DNA from: Maricaulis parjimensis
Lineage (GTDB): Bacteria > Pseudomonadota > Alphaproteobacteria > Caulobacterales > Maricaulaceae
Length of the DNA stretch: 64,000 nt
Assembly (NCBI RefSeq): GCF_016817355.1
Contig: NZ_JADOTT010000003.1
Span: 225,001 to 289,000 of the forward strand
Direction: 5' to 3'
Of this stretch, positions 26,359 to 34,432 are shown piece after piece. Numbering within the stretch: position 1 is the first letter of the stretch; every line of letters begins with the position of its first letter. A model generated the notes under the pieces. It saw only the letters and a program-made list of their open reading frames with translations. It was not told the DNA's origin and made no database searches. Both the position numbers and the translations under genes were made by a program.

Positions 26359-28269
26359 ATGAAGCGCACTGAGGGTGAACGCCGCCGCAGGCCGTGGTTT
26401 TCGATTTTCCTGACAATTGTCGCACTCGCCAGTGTGATTACCCTGTTCAATTCCGGCGCCCTCAATGCCGGTCATGGCAGTTTCGGCCGCTATCTCACGC
26501 ATCTCGCGGATCGGGTCTTCACCGGCCCGGCTGAAGCGCGCACGAGCGCGCCCGCGACCGTTACCCTGGCGGATATCGGCCGGCCTGACGGGCTCTTCAT
26601 CTCCGGCTATCCGTCTTACGCGTCTCTGAAGCTCCCTGTCGTGCGCGATGCCGAGCTGGGCGAGGTCCGTCTCGTCGTCCGCGGCGTGCAGGATGTCTCT
26701 GCCAGCGCTGTCGCCGCCCTGCGCCTGACCGTGAACGGTCAGCGCGTCCTGGAGCGCGTCCTGGCTCCGGGGACCAGGGACTTCGAGTGGACCGTGGCCC
26801 TGCCGCGCTCTGCCCTGACCAGCGGCGATCTGGATGTCGGCTTCCAGCTGCACGGCGATCTGCCGGACGAGCTTTGCCATAATGACCGCTCCATCGGTGC
26901 CGTTGTGACGATCGACCCATCCAGCGCGGTGGAAATGGATCTGCGCGCGCCGATCCGCTCCCTGCGCGATGTGGTCAGCCTGCTGCCGTCGGATGTCACC
27001 ATTGCCCTGCCGCAAGCCGGTGACGATTACTTCCCGATGGCGCTGCACCTCGGCGCCCGCATGATCCAGCGCGGCTATTCGGTCAGCTATGCCGACATGT
27101 CCGACGTGTCGCGCTTGCGCGGCCGTGGCCTGATCCTGCTGGGCGATGCCGACACGCTGAGCCGGTCCGGCTTCCAGCCTGTCAGTGACAGTGAGCTCCG
27201 CGAGAGTGCCACGCTCTGGGAGCGCCGTGGCTATGTGCAGATCGGTCTGACCGACGCGCAGAACGCCTCCGCGGTCGACTTCCTGACCAGTGAACTCCTG
27301 CCCATCGCCCGCACCGCCTTCGTCGAGCCGAATGCCTTCCAGGAAGCCTCGCGCCAGACCGCCCAGACCATGTTCGGTGAGATGGGGGTCGACACCTCGG
27401 TCCAGAATGTCGCTGAACAACGCAATTGGGACGTAAAATACGGCCTCTCCGCCATGCCGGACGGCCGCGCTCCGGACCGTTTGCGTCTGGAATTGCGCCT
27501 GCCGGAAGGCCCGGGCGATTTCACCAATCTGGTCCATACTGAGCTCAATGGCGTGCTGATCGACAGTCGTCACGTCGAGACCGGCCGTCTGAACACCTTC
27601 ACCCTGGCCCTGCCGCAAGGCGCCCAGGCCCTGCGCAATGACATCCGCGTCTCGGTCCAGCGCCACCGCGAAGCCGGCGGCTGCACGATCACGGCACGCC
27701 GCTATCCCATCCAGCTCCTGCCGGAATCGGCGCTGCTCTATGATGATGTCGTGCGTCCGCTGAACGGTCTGGCCGGCCTGCCGCTGGCCTTCAGTGACCG
27801 GGTGGAACTCCTGGTGCCGCGTGACCTGGATGGCGAAGAGCGCCTCTCCGTCCTGCAGATGGGTGCCGAGATCGTCGCCAGCTTTGTGCCGGCCCGTACC
27901 CGCATTGATCTCACCTATGTCGACCCGTCAGATCCGCGGACCACGGAAGTGCACCGGAACTTCATCGCGCTGAACCACAATCCGTCCAATGCCCAGGCCG
28001 CCTTCAATGTCGGCGAAGACACGATCGCCGTGCAGGGCAGCCAGCGGTTTGCCGCGGCGGATATCAGCAATCTGGAATCGGTGGCCGTCCTGCAGACCGC
28101 AACCGCCCTGGCGCCGCGTCCGACACGCGGCGCGCTGGACCGGGTGGTCCCCGTGACCGGTTTGATTGCCCACGCCATGGATCGTCCGCCCTCGCTGATG
28201 ACGGCCCGGATCGGCCAGGAACAGGCCGCCGTGGTCCACGGTCTCGGTGCGGTTCTGATCCTCGACTAA
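26359..28269 (+). CDS. BcsB-like periplasmic subunit of a polysaccharide synthase
   Basis: 636 aa. N-terminal hydrophobic helix at about 13-30 (signal anchor), then beta-rich carbohydrate-binding/flavodoxin-like modules resembling cellulose synthase subunit BcsB, including LPDELCHNDRSIG followed by a TIDPSS pattern and jelly-roll segments such as VRDAELGEVRLVVRG. BcsB guides glucan through the periplasm next to BcsA. Unlike classical BcsB (about 750-780 aa), no C-terminal membrane helix is seen; the protein ends AAVVHGLGAVLILD. It converges on the glycosyltransferase gene with a 4-nt stop overlap. Confidence 0.8.
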   Translation: MKRTEGERRRRPWFSIFLTIVALASVITLFNSGALNAGHGSFGRYLTHLADRVFTGPAEARTSAPATVTLADIGRPDGLFISGYPSYASLKLPVVRDAELGEVRLVVRGVQDVSASAVAALRLTVNGQRVLERVLAPGTRDFEWTVALPRSALTSGDLDVGFQLHGDLPDELCHNDRSIGAVVTIDPSSAVEMDLRAPIRSLRDVVSLLPSDVTIALPQAGDDYFPMALHLGARMIQRGYSVSYADMSDVSRLRGRGLILLGDADTLSRSGFQPVSDSELRESATLWERRGYVQIGLTDAQNASAVDFLTSELLPIARTAFVEPNAFQEASRQTAQTMFGEMGVDTSVQNVAEQRNWDVKYGLSAMPDGRAPDRLRLELRLPEGPGDFTNLVHTELNGVLIDSRHVETGRLNTFTLALPQGAQALRNDIRVSVQRHREAGGCTITARRYPIQLLPESALLYDDVVRPLNGLAGLPLAFSDRVELLVPRDLDGEERLSVLQMGAEIVASFVPARTRIDLTYVDPSDPRTTEVHRNFIALNHNPSNAQAAFNVGEDTIAVQGSQRFAAADISNLESVAVLQTATALAPRPTRGALDRVVPVTGLIAHAMDRPPSLMTARIGQEQAAVVHGLGAVLILD

Positions 28270-30197
28270 CGCCAGTCGGCGCCGGTTTCGTCCGGCGCCG
28301 TCTCCGCCTCTTCCTCCCAGTCAGCCGCGTCGTCGGCCTCGCCGAACACGCCGTCCTGCAGCGGTTTGGGTGGGAAGAAGTCGCGCTCCGACGCGCGCAG
28401 CGGATAGACCAGGGTGAGGATGGCGCCCAGCGTGTAGTAGGAGCGCAGCAGGCGGAAACCCATATAGAGCGGCATGTAGAACAACAGGTCCGGCCGGCGC
28501 CAGAACAGCACGACCAGGCTCGACATGACGAAGGGCATGCCCAGCAGGACAGCAATCACCGTCACCAGATGCGGGTGGTCATATATCCCGCCAAACACGA
28601 AGAAGAGCAGGGCGCCATAGATGGCCAGCGGTGCCATCATCGCCCGCCGGGCGCCATTCATCAGCGTGAAGGGCAGGACGACCGCGCCCGTGATCAGATT
28701 GCCCTGGAACAGCATGCGCCGGTTATGGGCGGTCACGTGATACAGGCTACGGAACCAGCGCGTTCTCTGCTCGCGCAAATGGGCGATCGTTTCGGGGACT
28801 TCCGTCCGGAACCGGGCGGACGGGTCGGACACGGCGCGATAGCCCAGATTGGTCATGCGCAGGACGATATCCGTATCCTCGCCATTCATTTCCTCGGTGA
28901 TCCCGCCCGCTTCCATCAGCACATCACGGCGATAGATGACGAACATGCCGGGCAGGCCGAGAATCCCGTTGAACGCGCCCAGCGCCACCTGGAAAAAGCC
29001 GTGCCGGTTGAGCACTTCGATCGCCCGGAACTTGCCCAGCGTACCATTATTCTTGAAGGGCAGGGGCAGGCCGCCGACCGAGCCGACATTGTCATTGGCG
29101 AAATGGCGCATGGCGATGCGCAGCGCTTTCCGGTCGATCTGAGTGTCGGCATCGATCCGGACAATGAAATCCTCATCGATCAGTTCCAACCCGTGATTGA
29201 GGGCCTTGGCCTTGCCGGGAACCGGGCTGTCGATCACCTCGCCGCGGGCACAGCGGCAGCGCGCCAGGGCCTCTTCGGCAATCTCGGCCGTATTGTCGAC
29301 CGAGCAATTATCCATCAACACGATCCGGACCGGCCCGTCATAGCAGGCGGCAGCCGCATCGATTGCGTCGATCGTCTTGGCGATCAGATGGCTCTCATTA
29401 TGGGCGGGAACCAGGACTGCCACCGGCGGGCTGAACGCTTTGCGGCCGGAGATCTGGTTGCGGATCGTACCCACCAGGCCCAGCTGCAGGGTGAAGAGCT
29501 GCTGCGCCAGGAAGACGCCCGGGCCCATCCCGCCCAAGAGGGCGAAATTGCGCAGGGTGACGACGTCTTCATTGAAGACGGTGACGGCGATGGTGGCGCA
29601 CAGGCCGGCTATCGTGACCGCGCCAAAGACCAGCGCGTACTCGAAGAATTTCCCCCGCCGCTTGACCGGGGATCCGGACGGGCAGGGCAGGCGGGCTTGA
29701 TTGAGCACGGTGTGCGGAAAGATGGCCAGGCCGGACAGGCCAACCAGGATTTGTTGCACATAGACCGGCCAGACCGCATCGGCATAGGCCCAGGACAGAT
29801 AGGCCAGATTGTCCACCAGAAGCGCGATGGCACCCAGCTTCAGCAGAAAGCTCAGTCCCAGCCGGATACGGGCCAGGATCGGGCCGTGCGCATAACCGGC
29901 ATAGGTCACAAAGAAGAGGACCAGGAATATCCGGATCGGCAGGACCGCATTGAACCGGTCCGCCGTGAAGAAGATCAGATCGGTGGGAATGGCGCCGGGC
30001 ACCCGGTCATTGATGTAGGCGGCACCCGACAGGGCGAGCATTGTCAGGGCAGTGAAGGTGATCAGGAAGCCGTCGGTCGCTGACCGGTCGCGCTTGACGC
30101 TGATCCCCTTGGGCGCGCTGTCGACGGACCGGTAAAATTCGGCCGGCTGGACGAAACCGTCCGTGTCTCTGCCCTGCTGGCGTTCGCGACCCGACAT
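28266..30197 (-). CDS. Membrane glycosyltransferase family 2 (BcsA-like, no PilZ)
   Basis: 643 aa. Several N-terminal membrane helices (about 50-240) precede a GT2 domain with VLVPAHNES, RIDADTQ, the acid GEDTD and REQRTRWFRSL, the D, DxD, D, Q/RxxRW set of processive synthases. More membrane helices follow (about 500-600), then an acidic cytoplasmic tail. No PilZ domain, so cyclic-di-GMP control of the BcsA kind is not expected. Together with the adjacent BcsB-like protein it probably polymerises and exports an exopolysaccharide of unknown composition. Confidence 0.88.
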   Translation of the reverse strand: MSGRERQQGRDTDGFVQPAEFYRSVDSAPKGISVKRDRSATDGFLITFTALTMLALSGAAYINDRVPGAIPTDLIFFTADRFNAVLPIRIFLVLFFVTYAGYAHGPILARIRLGLSFLLKLGAIALLVDNLAYLSWAYADAVWPVYVQQILVGLSGLAIFPHTVLNQARLPCPSGSPVKRRGKFFEYALVFGAVTIAGLCATIAVTVFNEDVVTLRNFALLGGMGPGVFLAQQLFTLQLGLVGTIRNQISGRKAFSPPVAVLVPAHNESHLIAKTIDAIDAAAACYDGPVRIVLMDNCSVDNTAEIAEEALARCRCARGEVIDSPVPGKAKALNHGLELIDEDFIVRIDADTQIDRKALRIAMRHFANDNVGSVGGLPLPFKNNGTLGKFRAIEVLNRHGFFQVALGAFNGILGLPGMFVIYRRDVLMEAGGITEEMNGEDTDIVLRMTNLGYRAVSDPSARFRTEVPETIAHLREQRTRWFRSLYHVTAHNRRMLFQGNLITGAVVLPFTLMNGARRAMMAPLAIYGALLFFVFGGIYDHPHLVTVIAVLLGMPFVMSSLVVLFWRRPDLLFYMPLYMGFRLLRSYYTLGAILTLVYPLRASERDFFPPKPLQDGVFGEADDAADWEEEAETAPDETGADWR

Positions 30198-30337
30198 CCG
30201 ACACTCAACCCGTTACAACGCCGGTCCGGCGCATCCCTTGCCAAGCCTGAAGACTAGCAATTTTGTTGCGTCAAAGCGATAGCCTCCGACCGGCTTGGGC
30301 GATAAGCTGAAATCCATGTGAAGACAGGGGATTGGTC

Positions 30338-31261
30338 GTGAAAAACACAGGTTTGAACTGGTTGGGCGGAGTGGCAGCTTGCCTGGTGATGATCCCGTCC
30401 CTTGCACACGGCCAGGACGGCCGGTTCGAATACCGATCCGAGAATGGTGTGGAACGGTCCGACCCCTTCATCGACTCCGATACCATCGAGCCGGGCGGCG
30501 TGTCCGATCTGGAGACCGGTATCGACAGCAATACCTGGCTGCGCTGGGTCCAGCCGACCGGGCAGGGCCGGGTCTGGCGGTTCGAACAACAGGTTCGCCT
30601 GCGCGCCTTCGATGATCGTGATGATCTCAATTCTGTTCTTCTGACCCCGCGCATCCAGTACTGGACGCCGGTCGGGGAAAACTGGCAGGCGCGTTTCAAC
30701 GGCTCTGCCTCCTGGATGCAGCGTGATGGCGACACGCACTACACCCGGCTGGAAGGCGAGGGGCAGTTGCGCTATCGCGGCGTGGCCAATCGGGAGACCG
30801 TCATCCGCCTGCGCCACACGAATTATGATTTCGGCGACCAGGTCGTGGCCGGTCTGGACCAGTCCCAATGGCGTGCCGGCATTGAGCAGTTCTGGTATTC
30901 AGAAGACCGCAGGGGCGGTGCGCGCGCGGACCTCTACTACAAGACCGCTGACGCCGATGCTGATCGCTTCTCCCATGATGAATGGCGCGCCCGCGCCCGG
31001 GCCTGGACCCCGCTGGGGATGCAGGCGACCGGTCATGTCCAGCTGGAACTGGTCGAGCGCGATTATGACGGGGCGTTTTCCCTGGCCGAGCCTTTCGCCC
31101 GGTCCGACAGCCGCTGGGAAGCCGTGGCCGGTGCCGAGCGTCCGTTCGGTGACCGTTTCTCGCTCTATGGCGAGGCCGGCTATGTCGACAATGACTCCAA
31201 CATCGCCAGCCGGTCCTATTCCGGAGCGATTTTCCGGATCGGTTTCCGCGTTCAGGGCTGA
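30338..31261 (+). CDS. Predicted outer-membrane beta-barrel protein of the polysaccharide locus
   Basis: 307 aa from GTG at 30338 (AGGGG 7 nt upstream). Signal peptide ending SLAHG. The mature protein consists of alternating amphipathic strands rich in Trp, Tyr and Arg (for example WRFEQQVRLRAF, WQARFNGSASWMQRD) and ends in an aromatic strand IFRIGFRVQG, as barrels do. It is divergent from the glycosyltransferase gene across 140 nt, suggesting shared control and a role as the export channel, but no BcsC-like TPR part is present. Function inferred. Confidence 0.7.
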   Translation: MKNTGLNWLGGVAACLVMIPSLAHGQDGRFEYRSENGVERSDPFIDSDTIEPGGVSDLETGIDSNTWLRWVQPTGQGRVWRFEQQVRLRAFDDRDDLNSVLLTPRIQYWTPVGENWQARFNGSASWMQRDGDTHYTRLEGEGQLRYRGVANRETVIRLRHTNYDFGDQVVAGLDQSQWRAGIEQFWYSEDRRGGARADLYYKTADADADRFSHDEWRARARAWTPLGMQATGHVQLELVERDYDGAFSLAEPFARSDSRWEAVAGAERPFGDRFSLYGEAGYVDNDSNIASRSYSGAIFRIGFRVQG

Positions 31262-31264
31262 GGC

Positions 31265-31936
31265 CTAGCTGCCGACAATCCCGTATTCGCCACCCTTCTC
31301 CAAAGCCTTCGCATAGGCCGGACGGGCGTGGATGCGGTCCAGCCAGGCGTGGATATTGGGATAGGCTGTCTTGTCCAGGCCGGCCCGCGCCGCGGCGGCT
31401 TCCAGCGGAAAGCTCATCTGCATGTCGGCTGCCGTGAACGCATCACCCGCCAGCCATTCCGACTGGCCCAGTACATCTTCGATATAGCGGAAGATATTGT
31501 CGATTTCCGGATCCACGAATGCGCGCAGACGGGCCACGATCTGCTTGGCGATGGGTTTGGCAAAGAAGGGCATCTTGGCCTTGCCGATCTGGTCCACGAG
31601 AAGCCGGATCAGCATGGGCGGCATGGCCGAGCCTTCTGCGAAATGCATCCAGTAGACATAGGCGCGATGCGCGGCCGTGCCGGCTTCCGGCTTGAGGCCC
31701 GGCGCATAGGTGTCGACCAGGTATTCCATGATGGCACCGGACTCGGCGACCGTTACATCCCCGTCAGTCACCACCGGCGACTTGCCCAGCGGGTGGACCG
31801 CTTTCAGCGAGGCCGGCGCACGCATGGTCTCACTGTCCCGCATGTACTTCTCGATCGTGTAGTCACAACCGATTTCCTCCAGCAGCCAGAGCACGCGCTG
31901 GGAGCGGGAATTATTGAGGTGATGCACTGTGATCAT
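31265..31936 (-). CDS. Glutathione S-transferase
   Basis: 223 aa, cytosolic GST. The thioredoxin-like N-domain starts with HHLNNSRSQRVLWLLEE (catalytic Ser near residue 10), has HPLGKSPVV with the cis-Pro and AESGAIMEYL for glutathione binding. The helical C-domain contains ADMQMSFPLEA. Detoxification or reductase role; substrate unknown. Stop codons of this gene and the preceding plus-strand gene are 3 nt apart. Confidence 0.92.
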   Translation of the reverse strand: MITVHHLNNSRSQRVLWLLEEIGCDYTIEKYMRDSETMRAPASLKAVHPLGKSPVVTDGDVTVAESGAIMEYLVDTYAPGLKPEAGTAAHRAYVYWMHFAEGSAMPPMLIRLLVDQIGKAKMPFFAKPIAKQIVARLRAFVDPEIDNIFRYIEDVLGQSEWLAGDAFTAADMQMSFPLEAAAARAGLDKTAYPNIHAWLDRIHARPAYAKALEKGGEYGIVGS

Positions 31937-32027
31937 GGCCGTCTTTCCGTCTGGACGCAGAATTTTCGGGAAAGATAGGCCGGAGCGGTGTCAGGGCAAT
32001 GCCTGCCGTCTCAATTTATGCGGTTGG

Positions 32028-32354
32028 TCAGTCGATCATTGGGGCGATGCTCTCGCCTTCGGGCGCTTCCCAGCCTTGCAGCTCCAGATCCAGGCCCAGA
32101 CCGGCATGATTGAGCCGGTGGTTCAGTTCTTCCGCCAGCGCGCGATTGCCGCCCGCCAGATCCATGATCGTGTAGAGGCTGAGCCGGGCGACATGACCGA
32201 CATGAGTATGGCCGTGATCAGCCAGGGTGAAGGCCAATTCCGTCAGATGAGCCTGCCGCGCACAGAAGGTCAGCAAGTCCTTGTCAGCCAGGGCACGGGC
32301 TTCGGCCGAAAGACCGCCGCGGGCGGCTTGTTCTTTCAGAAGCGGGAATGGCAT
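32028..32354 (-). CDS. Hypothetical 108-aa protein
   Basis: No family recognised. Soluble, mostly helical, His-rich centre (ADHGHTHVGHVARLS) and a C-terminal acidic stretch. GGGTGATCC precedes the ATG. It stands alone: 91 nt from the GST gene start and 127 nt from the next gene end. Codon use matches the neighbours, so I take it as real. Confidence 0.6.
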   Translation of the reverse strand: MPFPLLKEQAARGGLSAEARALADKDLLTFCARQAHLTELAFTLADHGHTHVGHVARLSLYTIMDLAGGNRALAEELNHRLNHAGLGLDLELQGWEAPEGESIAPMID

Positions 32355-32481
32355 GGATCACCCAATAGCTAGCGGTGCTCAATTCACCGAACACTAGATA
32401 TTGTGTGCCGCGTGCTGATTCAGGTGAATGCATATTCTATGCATTCACGGTGCTGGATTGTGGAAAACCTCGAAGGCGGGT

Positions 32482-33267
32482 TCAGATGTCAGCCCAGTAG
32501 GCGCGGATGCCCAATTGCTGGAAAACGGCATTCCAGTAATCCATCAGAATGCCGCGCTGCTCGATTTCCCAATTCTCCCGGGGGATCAAACGGATTTCCA
32601 GCTGCACCCCGCGCAGGCTGTCGCCGTAGGTGTCCCGGATCGCCGCAGCGACCTCGTCCACCGGCGGCACACGGTCTTCGAAGGCCCGGCGGCGTCCATA
32701 GACGGAGAAGACCTCCGAATTCTGCAGCATGTCCGAGACCAGGACGATGCGGCGGCCGGGCACAGTCCGGTCGAAGGCCGGGTCCAGGCCCAGGCGGGCC
32801 AGGGCCTCGATGATCGGGGAAGAGGGCGCATCCTTGGGCGTGACCAGGTCGGCCAGGGCGCGGTCCAGTGGCCCGGCAAACAAGGCTTCATAGCGGGCCT
32901 GGATGCGTTCCGGATTGCGATAGAGCGGATTGACCTGCTCGCCCGCACCCGGATTGCACAGGGAGAAGCGGTTGGTATTGCGCAGCTCACCGCTTTCATT
33001 GAGTTCGTAGAGCGAGAGGCGTTCGCCGACGGCCAGCGCATTGCGTTCCGCCAGGATCAGACCGGCAATATGGTCGGCTTGCGTCGGGGAATAGAGGTCG
33101 GTCTTGTCGATCACCACCACGCGGTGCGGCGGTACCGCATCGGCCAGGCACAGGGTCTGGCTGTCATACTCGGCCGGCTTCAGCACGAAGGCGGCGTAGC
33201 TGACCGCGCCCAGCACCGCCGCAATGATCACAAGATTGAAAAGCCCGATGGCGTCGCGTCCGGACAT
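32482..33267 (-). CDS. Single-pass membrane protein with a vWA-like domain, unknown function
   Basis: 261 aa; GGAGGGGGC precedes the start. One N-terminal membrane helix (about residues 9-28), then a globular domain with a von Willebrand-like alternating pattern: VVVIDKTDLYS at the first strand (a degenerate DxSxS) and RRIVLVSDMLQNSEVFS later. A cysteine pair (TLCLAD and FSLCNP) may form a disulfide if the domain is periplasmic. It follows the four-helix membrane gene at 33324-34250 after 56 nt in the same direction, so the two probably work together. I do not recognise the pair. Confidence 0.65.
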   Translation of the reverse strand: MSGRDAIGLFNLVIIAAVLGAVSYAAFVLKPAEYDSQTLCLADAVPPHRVVVIDKTDLYSPTQADHIAGLILAERNALAVGERLSLYELNESGELRNTNRFSLCNPGAGEQVNPLYRNPERIQARYEALFAGPLDRALADLVTPKDAPSSPIIEALARLGLDPAFDRTVPGRRIVLVSDMLQNSEVFSVYGRRRAFEDRVPPVDEVAAAIRDTYGDSLRGVQLEIRLIPRENWEIEQRGILMDYWNAVFQQLGIRAYWADI

Positions 33268-33286
33268 GCCCCCTCCGTCGCTGGTG

Positions 33287-33318
33287 TCCCCATCGGCAGA
33301 TTCCTCTGCCGATGGGAC
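33287..33318 (-). promoter_or_regulatory. Perfect 12-bp intergenic hairpin
   Basis: CCCATCGGCAGA (33289-33300), TTCC, TCTGCCGATGGG (33305-33316). No T-run follows on either strand, so it is not a simple terminator. It lies inside the 56-nt gap of the two-gene membrane module and could be an mRNA processing, stabilising or attenuation element. Confidence 0.5.
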
Positions 33319-33323
33319 AAAGC

Positions 33324-34250
33324 TTAACGCTGGTCGCCCGGTCCGGCCAGATCGTTGCAGATCTCGTCGAGCAGGTTTTTCGCCTCGACCAGGTCTTCCA
33401 GTTCACCCTGGGAGAGTTTCTTGGCGTCTTTCCAGCCAGTTTCCAGGGCTTTTTCGAGGTCTCGGGAGGCCGATTCCAGACGGCGGGTCACACCGCCATA
33501 GCCCGGAATGGCATCGTCAAATGTGCGGCCCTTGAAGGCGGCGATGACCGCAAAGGTCGAGCCGAGCACGAAGAGCAGCAGGGCTTCCAGTGTCTCGATG
33601 CCGAACGGATTGGTCCGGGCTTCGGTCACCGGCGTCAGCACCGTCCCCGTGGTTTCAGCACCACCCAGTGCCAGCGTGGCCGCATTGAATTCCAGCAGAT
33701 CGCGGAAGTGCGAGGCGGTCAGGTTCAGCATGAGAAGGGCAACCACGGTCAGACCGACACCCACAGCGGCCAGTCCGGCAAGGATCGGCTTGTGGCGGTT
33801 GGACATGTGGCGCAGGCCGATGAAGCCCACCAGGAAGAAGGCCGCGATCACATTCGTGAAGGACACGGTGATCGCCTGCAGCCAGCCGCCCAGCAGGCCC
33901 AGATCAGAGCCCTTCGAGAAGAAATAGGCATTGGCCAGGCCTTCAAACAGGACCAGCGTCGCCAGCACGGAAAAGTGCAGGATGTGCGATTGCGGATAGA
34001 TGGCGGCCCGGTCGATCGGCTTGATGGCCGGTTTCGCCTCGGTGCCCGGTGCATCCTCCACGGCGCCGCCCCAGGTGCGGCGGAATTTGCGCAGGTCCGC
34101 CAGCCGTGCGCGGGCAATGGCGGAAGCGCGCGACAGCGCAATCATCGCGGCCGGTGACCGCGTGTCACGAAACTCGGCAATCTCCGGACGCATTTCGACG
34201 AGGTCGTCTCGGAAATCCGACCGGTCCAGAACTGTTTGATCCAAGGGCAT
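33324..34250 (-). CDS. Four-helix membrane protein, unknown function
   Basis: 308 aa with GGGGGAGAGG before the start. Cytoplasmic-looking basic N-terminal part of about 80 residues, then hydrophobic segments near 85-105, 112-137, 147-167 and 207-227, then a charged helical C-terminus (SRDLEKALETGWKDAKKLSQ). No family recognised. First gene of a two-gene unit with the vWA-like protein at 32482-33267; an envelope complex is the likely setting. Confidence 0.65.
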   Translation of the reverse strand: MPLDQTVLDRSDFRDDLVEMRPEIAEFRDTRSPAAMIALSRASAIARARLADLRKFRRTWGGAVEDAPGTEAKPAIKPIDRAAIYPQSHILHFSVLATLVLFEGLANAYFFSKGSDLGLLGGWLQAITVSFTNVIAAFFLVGFIGLRHMSNRHKPILAGLAAVGVGLTVVALLMLNLTASHFRDLLEFNAATLALGGAETTGTVLTPVTEARTNPFGIETLEALLLFVLGSTFAVIAAFKGRTFDDAIPGYGGVTRRLESASRDLEKALETGWKDAKKLSQGELEDLVEAKNLLDEICNDLAGPGDQR

Positions 34251-34432
34251 GGCCTCTCCCCCGCTTGAACGCCCGCATGGGCACGTGAACTAGGGTTAAT
34301 GATCAATTGTGAAGTGAAATGGGGCGGATTAAGGCAATTTGTGGGTGAAAGTGTTCATCCCGGCGAAGGTTGGGATTGAAACCGCCCCCGCACCGGCCCA
34401 GTTTTCCGGGCAGGAGATTTAGGGGGAAATCC

